Source of the DNA: Durusdinium trenchii
Taxonomy: Eukaryota > Sar > Dinophyceae > Suessiales > Symbiodiniaceae
DNA length: 64,000 nucleotides
NCBI GenBank assembly: GCA_963970005.1
Contig: CAXAMN010022729.1
Coordinates: 541,300-605,299, forward strand
Direction: 5' to 3'
Shown here: piece by piece, positions 40,968 to 51,784 of the stretch
How positions within the stretch are numbered: the stretch's first letter is position 1
Layout: each line of letters starts with the position of its first letter
The notes under the pieces: generated by a model
What the model was told of the DNA's origin: nothing
Databases searched by the model: none
Seen by the model: the letters and a program-made list of their open reading frames with translations, nothing else
Program-made: the position numbers and the translations under genes

Positions 40968-42620
40968 GTGACTTGGTAGCCTTGTGCCCTTTTTTCTTGG
41001 TGCAACTGATTGAGTGCTTACACTGCTTACACATGCCGTTGTCAGAACTTACTCAAAGCCGACGTTGCACTTTCTTCATCACGCTCGAAACATTGTTTAT
41101 GCCTACGACGCTAACCGGGGCCCCGCGCGAAACCACCATTTTTTAGGGCTTTAACGGTTTTTCAAACTTTTCGCATCTTAGGACGCATTTGCAGGGTCTC
41201 CGGATTAGCTTTGTAGCTTTGTAAGCATAGACACCGTGTTCATGTGGTTGGGGGGGTTGGGCTGGGGCATAATACCATGCAGCACACTAGTGAACTTCGG
41301 TTTTTCCTTGTGTCTCGTTCTCTTGTTGCGCTTGAGCCGCTGTACTTGTTCTGCTTTCGAGGACCAGCCTGTGTTGAAGAATTTGTTTGCTTTTTTGCTT
41401 CCTTGGGTTTCGGTCTTCGCCTTGGACCTTTCTACTCAGCCGCGTGGTCCTCTTTCCAACTTCGTTTCGGCAACTGTTGCCATCGTGGACAGAGGCCCGT
41501 TGGACTAGGAAGGGCTATATAGGCAGTTGCTGTAGTTTCTTGTGGTCAATCTGGGTTTCGCGCTTCACGCCCTTATATGTTGTGTCTTGCTGCGGCATAC
41601 TGTCACGACGTTTGGGTGTACGTGCTGGGTCGTGGACTCTTTCGCATCGACGTGCCCGTTTACCCCGCTGAAAGAAGCTCGTCGCTTTTGCCGAGCCCCT
41701 TGTCTTCTTCTCGCTGGTGGCCCTGGCAACCCAAGTGCTCTTAATACTGGCACACAAAACCAATGTGACCTCTTCAAGGTCCATGACAAAAACTATCAAA
41801 AGCCCAGCATCTTTGCCAATTTTAACTCGATGTCTTCCAATGAATTGAGTCGCTCATTTCGTAGGGGGCCTCGGTTGGCGTCGAAACTGAAGACTGGACC
41901 GATTCTCACATGCTTTTGGCTGCATGAGGTCTCGGTCATGTCATGCCACGGTCTCATGTTGATTGTTACGGGGGTGGGTGGGTGGGTGGAGGGGTGAGGT
42001 GACGGTCTAGTTGTGTTTTTGTTTTTCGATATGTGGGAGAAGCATGAAGATATGTGTGAGGAAGTCGCAAGAGGTCACCTCGGTGTGTGCCTTCTTCCCT
42101 TGCGGTGTGTCAATCCATTGTCTTTGGACCAATATATTGACGGCTTAAGCCGTGATTGTTCTGATCCTTTAGTTTTTTTGTGTGCCAAACTGGTTTGGAT
42201 TCAGATCATTGTTGAACAGGTAATTTGTGAGCTGGTGTTGGAGATCACGATCTCCAGTGTGTGCGTATGCGGCCTCCAGTCGTTGATCAAGAGCTCGTCC
42301 CTATAGATCGGGTTACACAATCTTTAGTGTAAAAAAATACGGCAGCACCTTTTGAAGGTATAGTGGCCCTGGAGGTAGTATGAAATAATATGAAATACTT
42401 GTTCCCGCCGTGTATGGCCGGGCCCGGCATGTTAAGATGGCAGGGTATATGGTTGGTCGCCACAACTTTGCGCGTTGCCGCTCAGAACAGCCACTTAGAA
42501 GTCGAGCAGTTCTTGTTTGAACTTGGAGTTGTTGGTTGAAGCTGGAGGGGACAGCCTTAGTGCACTTGAACTGTTTGCATGATTGCTACAGTGCACCCAC
42601 GATTATTGCCACCAAACAAG

Positions 42621-43110
42621 TCACGAAAGGTAGCCCTTTAGGGGATACCTTGAGTTTGTCTTGCGAAGCAAGTGTTGGGACGTCCGGGTCTAATAATTGA
42701 TCGCTCAATTCAGACCCCCCCCCCCTCCCCCCCTCTAAAATCAATTCTCTCCTGGAGAACGTCTTCGTGAGCCTCTCATGATTTCAGGATAGTTGAAACC
42801 CTCTTGAACATTCAGAAAGAGTGAATATGAAGTTCTAATCACGAAAGGTGTTCCCCGAGGGGATACATACCTAGAGTTTGTTTTGTGAAGCACGTCAATT
42901 CTCTCCTGGGGAGCGTCTTCGTGAGCCTCTTATGGTTTCAGGATAGTTCAAATCCTATGATGTTCCGATTCAATGCTCACCGATGATCTGAGCCATGGGG
43001 CAAGTTTGTTTTCCTAAGAATCTTTTTGAACATTTCGAGAGCACATGTTTGAACATTTAAAGTGCATATGAACATATATTTACGAAAGGTCGCCTCCGAG
43101 GGGATAAATC
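42621..43110 (+). repeat. Tandem repeat of about 220-240 bp, two units and a partial third
   Basis: Units start with tcacgaaaggt at 42,621, 42,839 and (as ttacgaaaggt) 43,080. Each continues with a ccccgagggga-like hairpin, gagtttgt, then ctctcctggrgarcgtcttcgtgagcctc and a ttcaggatagtt part. The first unit holds a C-rich run (42,716-42,736). Confidence 0.85.
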
Positions 43111-43521
43111 ACCATGTCGAACATTGCATTTTTGTTCCTGCCTCTCGCGTTCTCTTCTCTTCCTGCTGTCCTACCTTTCGTGTCTCCCTCCTCTCAAGTG
43201 TTCAAAATAACTAGCAAAAATAGTCGATTTGTTGTGCCATTTAGAACTGACAATTTCAATTATATAGCTAATATTTGCCCCGAGACAGCGGAATGAACAA
43301 TTAGCGCGGAAATTAGCTTGCCCGGCAACTATATGGGGCTCGCTGACTCCCGATGATTCACTTGACGAAGGCATCGCTGATTCCTGATGATTCGCTTGAC
43401 GAAGGCATCTGTGAAAGGATGACCGCAGAGCTTGCCTGTTGAGAGCAAACGTCACAAAACGTTGCAAGTGGCCGTGTCCCGAAGAAACCGTTTTGAAACA
43501 AGAATGCCGATGATAACCCAT

Positions 43522-43728
43522 TGTGAATTGCACTCCATGCAACTCAGTTCATGCGCATGTTTTCCATACAGTTCCACACCATGTTTTCCATACCGCACTT
43601 GCTCTCAAGACAGGGTGGGTGCTGCACTGAGCGTAGCCGGTTACGCAAAAGGTCGACTTTGCGCGCGACTTCCTTTTCGTCAGTCGGAACCTCGCGTGTC
43701 CGCACTCCGTGCTACCACAACATTTGCA
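43522..43728 (+). repeat. 5' LTR of element 3, diverged
   Basis: Shares long blocks with 49,201-49,389 (for example cgacttccttttcgtcagtc and ttgcactccatgcaactcag) with substitutions and small indels. tggcagcggagc directly follows. Confidence 0.8.
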
Positions 43729-43748
43729 TGGCAGCGGAGCTCTGATCC
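43729..43748 (+). other. Primer-binding site of element 3
   Basis: TGGCAGCGGAGCTCTGATCC sits directly after the LTR. Eleven of its first 12 bases equal the element 1 site (TGGTAGCGGAGC). This supports both the LTR boundary and initiator-type tRNA priming. Confidence 0.75.
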
Positions 43749-43779
43749 AGCCGGATCATCTCCCGCAGCCGCCACTGCA

Positions 43780-43802
43780 CACACACACACGCACACACAC
43801 CT
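43780..43802 (+). repeat. (CA)n-type run
   Basis: cacacacacacgcacacacac in the leader of element 3. Confidence 0.8.
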
Positions 43803-43922
43803 CTTGTACCACATTCACCTCACATTACATACCGCAACAACTACATTACAAATTACAAACAACCTCACACAACAAAGACTGCTCCACCAGGTCTACAGAC
43901 CTGGGGTCTCCAGGACATAACC

Positions 43923-44125
43923 ATGCCCGGTGCCCAGGCCTCCACGAGCACCACGCTCGATGCGACAAGCCTCAGAGACAACTACGTACCCCAGTTCGAT
44001 GGACAGCCTCAATCGTGTGTTGAATGGAGGAAGCGCATCAACATCTACCGCCCCAAGATGAAGAGTCTGCAGGGAGCACCACTCTCCTACAGTTTTGGTG
44101 ACTTCATCAGCACCTCCTGGCAAAG
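43923..44125 (+). pseudogene. Element 3 gag, N-terminal piece
   Basis: From ATG 43,923: MPGAQASTSTTLDATSLRD then YVPQFDGQPQSCVEWRKRI and YRPKMKSLQG. The YxPxFDG...EW+xRI pattern is the gag N-terminus of this group. The frame loses similarity after about 44,100, where the LINE begins. The rest of gag resumes at about 47,520. Confidence 0.7.
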
Positions 44126-45140
44126 ATTGAGAAATACTTTGTCTCGGTGGTCACGGGCCTTAAAAGGTGCGAAGCTGATGACAAATAGACGGCCTGGCAC
44201 TCAACTTTTTGTGTTGCTGTGTTTCGTCCAACCTTGCCAAGCTGCGAGCTCAGACTTGCAAATGCAGCTTGACAAGATGATGCCTAAATTTGATCACCCT
44301 TTGTATAACGTAGTGCGTTGGTTTGTGCCGGACTTCTTTGGGACTGGCTCACCACAGAATGCAGGAGCAATCAAAACTCGCTTGCATTTACGAAAAAACG
44401 CAAAAAAGAAAGACAAAATGACGCGCCAAATCAAAAAGAAGAGGACTCCTGCTGCCAAGCTTCGCCGCAGAATTTGGCCGCTAAATGCAGATCCAAAAGC
44501 AGAAGTGACACGAGAGCGCTCGCCAATATACGTGCATCCCTTGTTGGTGGTGCTGGAGGTGCAGCTACCACACAGAGAAAGCGATGGAACCACACAGATT
44601 GGAATGAAGATGCAAACGCAGAATTTGGCCTAGCAAAAGCTCTTGCCGATGTTTTGCAACCGTGGATACCTCCGTCAACCAATTCCAAGTCAGCTCGGTG
44701 GGAAACCACCAAAAGAAGGAAAACAAGATCAACCAAATAGTTGGTCGTCGTCAACAAGCCTTCGCCAGCAGTTGCTTTCCGTCCTGAACAAGTGTACTCA
44801 TGCTAGTGACTCCCAAGTGGCAGACGCAGTAGGCCAAGTCTTACAGCCATGTTTGAAGGCAAGAGACTTGACAAGAAGCGGGCATAATTTGTTCGACTTT
44901 CACTCTGACAAACAGTCCTGGCGGGTGATCTTAGCGGAAAGTGTTGGAGAAACAGCCCGCTATACACCTGTCGCAATTGTTGGCGGTTTGGCCCTTATCA
45001 TTTCTCCAAGGATAAGCGCGCCCCTTTGAAAGGTCAAAGATTTTTTTGCCAGTTGGATGAGCGAAATCAGCAGATCTTGGCAAATTTGTGGCAAACATCT
45101 TTGCCCACGGCAGAGGCTCTCAGAGTCGCAATTCTCAGCA
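44126..45140 (+). pseudogene. LINE A, ORF1-like region
   Basis: Broken plus-strand frames such as ALADVLQPWIPPSTN, SQVADAVGQVLQPCLKARD and ILANLWQTSLPTAEALRVAI. Their order and position upstream of an endonuclease suggest a LINE ORF1 or linker. No single frame spans it. The left LINE boundary inside gag is not exact. Confidence 0.5.
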
Positions 45141-46085
45141 AAAGTTTTGGCTGATGCTAAGCGGAAGCGTTTGGTTCAGCAGGGCGTCGAACCCCAGCCT
45201 GGACCGTCCTTTGACATAGTGACTTTGAACACGCAGGGATGTCCAGGCGCTTGGAAATGTTAGCCTTTGTGAAAGCTGCAAGAAAGAAACGCTACGAGGT
45301 GTATTGGCAGAAAGGACTCCAGAATGGATGCCGACGTACGGGAGGAATCACCATCCTGATTCCGAAATGACTGTCCCAGCAACCTATAAATACACCAATT
45401 TCGGAAGAAACACCGAACACGTTCTTGCTTGCAGTTTTTGTTGAAGGGATGGCCCTAATCAATTTTATTCTCCACCAGCTGAACACCAGCATATGTCCAG
45501 CAGACTGTGTGAATTTCTTGTTGCTGCTAATTTCACCCGCAGCCCTTGGCTTGCTGGTGGGGATGCCAACGAAGAACCTTTGCATTCTTGCATTGCACCA
45601 GTGTTACAGCAACACAATGGAGAATGTTTGCAGACTGGAATGCATACCAGATGGAACGGCCGCCAAAAATTAGACTGGCTCATGACTAACAAACCTTTGT
45701 GGTGCGGCCGGCCTGAAGTAAATCATGACCTTTGCTTGAGTGATCACAAAGCTGTAAAGGTGCAGGTTAACACACAGTGGAGCCCCACACAAAGATACCG
45801 GTTCTGTCTTCAACCATCTTGGCGCCGGCCAACCTTTGTTGATGAAGATCATGGAGAAATTTGCTAGACGATGCTTGGCATCAAGTTGTCAAAGGTAAAG
45901 CTATGGCACCTTTGCTGCAGCTTGGTCATGCAATTGAGGTTGATGAGGGGTTGCGAAATTTCATGAGGCTCTTGAGCCGAGCTTATCGCCTTGCCATGCA
46001 TATGACCAAACAATACGTTGTCAATGACCAAGATAAGCTTGAATACCACCGACTTGTGAATCAGCCTGGCAAGAGCAATGGTAAA
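45141..46085 (+). pseudogene. LINE A endonuclease domain with 2A-like motif
   Basis: KRLVQQGVEPQPGPSFDIV (about 45,163-45,219) resembles the 2A motif D-[VI]-E-x-N-P-G-P found at the start of some LINE ORFs, but with G for D and Q for N. TLNTQGCPGAW follows. APE-type endonuclease landmarks come after frame changes: WLAGGDANEEP, KLDWLMTNKP and LCLSDHKAVKV (SDH). A linker continues to about 46,085 (RLAMHMTKQYVVNDQDKLEY). The endonuclease would nick target DNA. Stops and shifts make it dead. Confidence 0.7.
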
Positions 46086-46089
46086 GGGC

Positions 46090-46745
46090 CCAAGAACCTT
46101 AACGGTGTGCTGTTGAAACCATTGAGGATTTTCTTGAAGCCCAACTGATGCACTCCATCTGAACCAATTAGACGCTCTGTCCAATGCACGGGTGTAGTCA
46201 GCACCAATCCAGCTTCGATCATCCATATAGATTCGCACACTCGCCTTGGAGGCACCCTCAGCGGTGTACCCATCATTTTCCCTCATCAGCCGATTGACAC
46301 CATTATGGCCTGAAGCCATGAAACAAGCCAAAGTAAGTAGCGCCAATGGGCAACCTTGAGGGACCCCATTGCTGATCAGCGTCTGTGGGTGAACATGTTG
46401 GTCGAATTCAATGAATCGTTCTGTTTTCCAAACAGCTGCCATTTGAACAAGAAGAGGCTCCGGCCCCACTGAATCCGTCTCAAGAACTCCAACACAAGAG
46501 GCACTTGCATCCTGTCATAGCATTGCGAGTAGTCAAGACTGATCAGCACTCCTTTTTGAGTGACTAATTGTTGCTGAAGAAAAGCTGCAGCCGCTTCACT
46601 AGCATCATGGCCAGAGACCCCAGCAATCTCAGGAGGGAGATTGCTGGCGAAGGCCTGGAACTGCGTGTCGATCAGAGCTCGCCCTGCAGAGAATACTGCT
46701 TTGGAAAAGCAACGCATCTCCACTTACAACAGGCAGAGGGCGTTG
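46090..46745 (-). pseudogene. LINE A reverse transcriptase core, inverted in place
   Basis: Minus-strand frames carry RT motifs in order: GVLISLDYSQCYDRM (motif A, about 46,550-46,506), ISNGVPQGCPLALLTL (motif B, about 46,380-46,335), VRIYMDDRSWIG (motif C, YMDD, about 46,240-46,215) and NWFRWSASVGLQEN (D). Flanking LINE parts, the endonuclease to the left and the C-terminal region to the right, are on the plus strand. Only this internal block is reversed. Confidence 0.8.
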
Positions 46746-46759
46746 TTTCGCACTGCTTA

Positions 46760-47510
46760 TGTTCCCCCCAAGTTTGTTGTATGGTGGCAATTGTAACCCA
46801 CGAATCATCTTGGCTACGCGCTTCCTCAAAAGACTTTGTTGCATGCGCCCTGGTACTCCTACCCATGCTTTCCGCAAGTGGATGCGCAGCTTTGGTTGGG
46901 ATGAGACCCACCAACCTTGGACGTGGCAAAGAGCTACGGAACGACTTCATGCGCCAAATGGCAAAGATGTTGATTTGCAGGCGCACCAGCTTCGAAGAGT
47001 TTGGCGACAAACTAAGCTTCTGGAGTGGAGCAAAGGAGATCGTCGTGAAGCTCCATCCTGGCAAAGAGTTGCTAGTCCTTTGGAAATGAGGGCGCAAATT
47101 GACCATCTTGATTTGGAGGCCGCGAGACGTGCCTTTACGTGTACATCCACCCATGGCCGCTCAGTCTTACTTGGAGCTGTGGTGGGCCCTGTACGGAAAG
47201 ATGAAAGGCATCAGTACAAAATTTCCCTGGTGCTCCATCTTGAACATGTCGCTTGGACGTGTCGGCGTTTCCCACAGGCTTCTTCTATAGACCAAGAAAG
47301 CCACAGCAATTTCTCACTTGGCGTATGGCTTGGCCAACGCGCGATATGGGTCGTGCTCAACACCTTCGCCTCCTTCAATGGTTGGCGCGTGTGCAGGAGA
47401 CGCTCCTTGCGCAGAGGTACGGTGGTGGCTAGCCACCTTCGTGTGGCGCTGGCGCAATTTCAAGGGCGTCAGCATCGTGATGACCTTCTTCATCACGATT
47501 AACACTATAC
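46760..47510 (+). pseudogene. LINE A C-terminal region
   Basis: Plus-strand frame 46,759-47,502 is open: FRKWMRSFGWDETHQPWTW, QAHQLRRVWRQTKLLEW and LEHVAWTCRRF (Cys/His end). This W-rich then Cys/His layout is what follows RT in LINEs of this group. It ends where gag resumes. Confidence 0.65.
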
Positions 47511-47519
47511 TACTACTCT

Positions 47520-48290
47520 CCTACCGTTTTGCACCGAGTTTGATGAGAAGTTCCGCAAGGTACAGGCCCATGGTGTCAAGTTGCCTTCCGTTGTGCTTGG
47601 ATGGTTCCTTTTGAAGAAAGCCGACGTCAAATGGTGTTGACTCAAGCACCTGGCCTCGAGCGCAACAAGGTTCTGGAAGCGCTCTACCTGATCCTTGGAC
47701 AAGATCACAAAGCCCTGTTGGAGACGAAGGCCCTTCGGCCGCGGCAAGGGCCAGAGAGCCTACCTTGCCAATGAAGGCCGGGAAGATGAACATGGCTTGT
47801 TTGAAGAGGAGATTTACGACCCCTATGAGTATGACTACGACTACGTCGAGTCTTGGCAAGATGATGAATCCACCTTCGACCAAGTTGAGGAGCAGGAGGG
47901 GGAAGAAGGTTTTGTGGACGCCTCAGAGTCATGGTGCATCGAAGAGTACGATGCAGCCTATATGCGGCATACTTGGACGCAAGGCGGCGGTTTGCAGATC
48001 TGAAGGTGAGTCGGCGGCTACCTGCCATTCGTGGCCCTACAGGACGACAACACGTCCCAGACCTCGTCTCCTACTCGTTCAACAAAGGGCAAGGTTCACG
48101 AAAGCGCAAGGGTGGCAAGAAGGGTCGTTCCAGCTCATCCACTGTTCGCTCCTCGAGCTTGATCGCCCGCCGCAATCCAATGCCTTCGCTGTGGAGGCTC
48201 AGGACACATTGCAGCAAATTGCCCCAAGCTGCCCAAGACTTCAGTGTCTGATCCCACGCCGCTTCCTGACAATGCGCTGAGGGCGTGGCT
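47520..48290 (+). pseudogene. Element 3 gag, C-terminal piece with intact CCHC knuckle
   Basis: FDEKFRKVQAHGVKLPSVVL and GWFLLKKA resume gag. MVLTQAPGLERNKVLEALYL follows one frame over. Then EYDYDYVESWQDDESTFDQ, AYLDARRRFADLKVS, GYLPFVALQDDN and a Lys-rich tract. The zinc knuckle CLRCGGSGHIAANC (about 48,182-48,224) keeps CX2CX4HX4C. At least three frame changes occur. Confidence 0.75.
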
Positions 48291-48329
48291 GCTTCTTTAA
48301 CTCCGGCTTAACCTCCCCCTGCCAAATTC

Positions 48330-49080
48330 CTCCCTCGCTGAGACTGAAGAGCCCTACACCGTGAACTTGATGACCTACATGAATGTTGAGGGGGTCTCTC
48401 AGGACGCTGGTCACTCACCACTGCCGAAATCTCGGAGAGATTGCTACAGGATTGGGACTTTGATATTGCGTCCCACCGACAAGCATTGCTCTACAAGAAA
48501 CGACAAGAGTTGCCAGATGAGATTCTCGCGCCTCGTTGTGGCCTTTGGAGCAAGATGCAAGGACTTGCTACCAATACCATGAATGGCGTCCAGTGTTGAA
48601 GCCCACACCGCTGCCGGGACAGCGAGGGTGAGCAACCTTTTGACCCAGGAGCTCGAATTCACTAGAGCGCAAGTGTGAGAGCTTGAAGCTTTTTCAACGC
48701 GTGGAACGATCCACCAGCTCACTCGTGAAGAAGAAGCCGATAATCCGATAGGCGCCTGGAGATGGAGTCCCAATACAGCGAGGCCCTCCTGGATGCCAAA
48801 GCGCTTCTGAACAGGTGCTATCGGGAGATGATGGAGCATTTCCGACACTGCCCAATCCGTGATGAGATCTTCATGGCACACTGTGGTCGCGTTTGGTGCA
48901 TGAGGCTTGATTGCAGCATTTTGGTTTGTCAATCAGGCCGAATCAGTGACATCCTTCGCAATGGTGCTCACTTGCGCATCCTTGAGTGTTCCACCCCACC
49001 AGATGCGACTAGCCGCGCGCCTTGGATGACGACTTGCAGCTTGCGTATAGATGCACGGCGCATTACTTTGTGACGCCGTG
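48330..49080 (+). pseudogene. Element 3 pol scrap with methyltransferase-like motif
   Basis: EEPYTVNLMTYMNVE, then AEISERLLQDWDFDIASH and ILAPRCGLWSKMQGLA. The last is a P-x-C-x-x-[WF]-S-x-x-Q motif in the same relative place as SPPCTKFSPLQN of element 1. A frame at 48,762-49,073 (DAKALLNRCYREMMEHFRHC) is unrecognised. No integrase or RT follows before the LTR. Confidence 0.55.
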
Positions 49081-49200
49081 GATGCGCGCTGGGGAGGACC
49101 ATGGCCTGCATCGACGGTGCAGGCGGGATTGGTGCCACCTACTTCTGAAGAAGATGATGAGGTGCGAGCTGGAGAACCTTTGTTTTTTCCTCTCCTAGAG

Positions 49201-49389
49201 TGTGAGTTGCACTCCATGCAACTCAGTTCACGCATATGTTTTCCTTACCATGTTTTCCATACCGTGAAAACTCTCAAGACAGGGTGGGCGCTGCAGTGGT
49301 TACGCAAAAGGTCGACTTTGCGTGCGACTTCCTTTTCGTCAGTCGGAACCTCGCGTGTCCGCACTTCGTGCCACCATAACATTTACGCA
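49201..49389 (+). repeat. 3' LTR of element 3, diverged
   Basis: Starts TGTGAGTTGCACTCC and ends ACGCA. Similar along its length to 43,522-43,728, with an indel or two. The clear divergence contrasts with elements 1 and 2. Confidence 0.78.
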
Positions 49390-49538
49390 TTGCGTTTCCC
49401 AAATACTTCACAGAACAAGGGTCTTTTGTACGGCTTCCAGTCCGCACGCCGGTCTTGTGTATGCTGCCGGCGCCGCTAGAAATCGCTGTATGTATAAATA
49501 GATTTTGTGTTTGGCGGCGTGCGGCAGCAGAAACTGAG

Positions 49539-49898
49539 GTCATGCGAATTTTCCGCTTCGTGATCGCGCTGCGGACTTTGGTGCGGTCAATCATGCATAC
49601 GTTGAAAGCCCTGATTTGGGCGATGCTGCTGCTCACACTGATTGTCTATGTATTTGCAGTATTGTTCACCCAAATCGTAGATGGTGCAGAGAAGGATTTG
49701 GGCGTTGATGCCCCGGAAATGGCAAATTCTACGCGGTATTTTGGGTCCTTGCCACAAACTATGCTGAGCCTGTTCATGAGCATCACTGGTGGTGTCAGTT
49801 GGGAAGCGGTGATCGAGCCATTGACCTTCATTTCCCCTGTGTGGTCATTAGTTTTTCTTTTCTATATATCTTTTATTTATTTCGCCGTGCTGAATGTC
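49539..49898 (+). CDS. Channel gene 2, exon 2 (S4 end, S5, pore, S6)
   Basis: VMRIFRFVIALRTLVRSI completes S4. S5 LIWAMLLLTLIVYVFAVLF, pore LFMSITGGVSWEAVI, S6 SLVFLFYISFIYFAVLNV. The last codons, AVLNV, are continuous here, so the intron of gene 1 at YFA|VLN is absent. Donor GT at 49,899. Confidence 0.9.
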
Positions 49899-51277
49899 GT
49901 TCATTGGATGCAACAAGCCAACTTTTCTTTTAGTGGGTGTTTTTCGTTTGCCAAGTCGGGAACACATGCGCACATATATAGAGGGCTTGCGCACATTTGC
50001 ATCAACTTTTGAAGATGTTATATGTTATCCACCAGGAACAACTTGATCGAACACATTTGCTCGAGGTGTATGTTGACGACCGTTCCTTTGTTGGGTCTCC
50101 TGCTTGGTCATGATCCTTGAAGGAACGCTTTCATCGTTGGAATGATTGGGGTCTTGCTGATGGTCTTCCAGAAAATAGTGCCAAAACTGTTGCTGTTGCC
50201 TTCGTCCGCTGCGCAGCTTGCCCAGTTGCGTCGCTGGTTGCCGGCGTAAACCCGGGTTGATGTTGAACGTTTTGGTTCTTGCAGTCGTGCTGCCCGTTGC
50301 GGGCTCATTGAAAAAGAGCACTGGCGCGTCGAGAGTTCGTTGGCTTGCATTCAGCTCTCTTTAGTGTGCTATATGCAGGCTTGTCGTTCAATTGAATTGA
50401 ACAAAGCTGCTTATGGGTGGGTTGCATGTGCCCCTACTTTGACGTTGTTTACACGCTTGAGTCGTCGTATTCGTGCTGCTTCACCTTGGTTGTACGCTGC
50501 TCCGTTTTGTGGTGGCATAGTCGCATCCATTTGGATACCCTTTTGGGACTCTGTTGGTTGGTCTGATTCAGGGCGCTCTCCTGTTTAGGCCTTGTTTGCT
50601 TGGCTGGTCTCTCGCGGTGGGCGCTTCGCCCATGAGTTTGGCACCACATTTGTTTGCTGTTGGTTATCCTGGTGCTCGTCAGCATCTGGTTTGTCAGGCT
50701 TGGCGCTGGCGCAGTTGGTGCCTTTTGCAGCATGTCGCCTCTCATCGTCGGGATGCGCGTTTGAATTATTTTTGCAATTCGGCTAAATTGAGCGCAATCG
50801 ATGGTTGCTTTGTGCCCTGAGCGCGTGCGTTTTGCGGTGGCTCTTCCTTCTCTTCGGCTACAGCTGGCTGGTCGGGACGCTGCTGGCTCTTCCGATCGTT
50901 GCTTCTGGCCTGGTTGTCGCGCCGTGGGTACTTCTGATCATATCGCTGGGTCTGGTCCCCGGCGGCCGGCGCATGTTCCTGTTGCACCGCATCGCAGCGA
51001 GTTTCTGCGCGCTCATTTTGGTTGGGCATTGACCGGTTGTGATATGTTGCGATAATCGCTACAGTCTTGGCTTGCTGTGGCGCAGCGGAATTTGTAGGCT
51101 TCTCGTCATGGCGCTGGCGCTTTTTCGGCGTAGCGTTGGCTTGCAGTCCCTGTCCGCCTGTGGCCTTTTTATTCCGGTTCGAGTTGGTTTTTGTTTTTCA
51201 ATCCTTTTTTCACCGCCTGTCAGGTGAGGGTTGCTTTCTTGTATGGCGTACTCCGCTCCTTCTTGTTGCCAGACCCC

Positions 51278-51375
51278 AACAGCAAGCTCCAGATGGCAGT
51301 GGGCTGTAGTGGACTTCAACAGCAAGCTCTAGATGGCAGTGGGCACTACTGCTGGACCTCAACAGCAAGCCCAGG
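51278..51375 (+). repeat. Short tandem repeat, period about 48 bp
   Basis: Two and a part units of caacagcaagctcYagatgg plus cagtgggc... Confidence 0.75.
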
Positions 51376-51384
51376 GGCCGCAGC

Positions 51385-51735
51385 GCTACCGCAAACACAA
51401 GAACCACAAGCGCGCAACCACAAAAACACCACGCAGAATACAGAACCAACAAAACACAACCACAAACACACAGCGCAACACACAGTACACAACCAACAAA
51501 ACACAACCGCAAACACACAAGCGCAAACACACAATCACAAATACGCAACCGCGACCACGCACACAACACACAACACACAAGCAACCAAACACAGCCAACA
51601 AGCACGCAACCACAAACACAAGCGCAATACGCAACCAACAAAACATAATCATGAACACGCAACCGCAAACTCACAACGACGAACGCACAACCACAAACTG
51701 ACCACCATAAACACACAGCCACAAACACAATGGTT
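51385..51735 (+). repeat. AC-rich strand-asymmetric tract
   Basis: About 350 bp made mostly of acaaacaca, aaccaacaaaacac and related words, with almost no G or T runs on the plus strand. The apparent His/Asn/Thr-rich proteins are artefacts. Confidence 0.85.
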
Positions 51736-51784
51736 GAGCGCCACTGAAAACAAACTCATATAGCGCGCCCAACAACCACCTTCA

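Larger units (their letters stand above)
43522..49389 (+). mobile_element. Element 3: decayed LTR retroelement inside channel gene 2 intron 1
   Basis: Diverged direct repeats of about 190-207 bp (43,522-43,728 and 49,201-49,389), both starting TGTGA and ending CA, bound the region. A primer-binding site matching that of element 1 follows the left repeat. Inside are gag pieces, a zinc knuckle and a methyltransferase-like scrap, interrupted by a LINE at about 44,130-47,510. No integrase or RT of its own is visible, and no clear target duplication remains. It is old and inactive. Confidence 0.75.
40968..49538 (+). other. Channel gene 2 intron 1, 8,571 bp, GT-AG
   Basis: Donor gtgact at 40,968, acceptor ctgag at 49,538. 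The join reads FKTAQ-VMRIFRF, matching gene 1 KTAQVIRVLRF. It contains a tandem repeat, retro-element 3 and a nested LINE (listed separately). From 41,000 to 42,600 nothing coding was recognised. The exon 2 acceptor lies only 149 bp from the end of element 3. Confidence 0.85.

Noticed and set aside
41236-42306. Hydrophobic frames that could suggest membrane proteins
   Set aside because: T-rich DNA gives Leu/Phe/Val-rich translation; they lie in an intron and overlap each other.
44126-47510. Simple twin-priming inversion of LINE A, or two tail-to-tail LINEs
   Set aside because: The C-terminal region on the right is again plus strand, so an internal inverted block fits better.
43522-49389. Target-site duplication of element 3
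   Set aside because: Bases next to the two LTR ends (cccat and ttgcg) do not match.
51191-51763. Long open frames on both strands over the AC-rich tract
   Set aside because: Composition artefact; protein is HNHKHT-type repeats with no domain.
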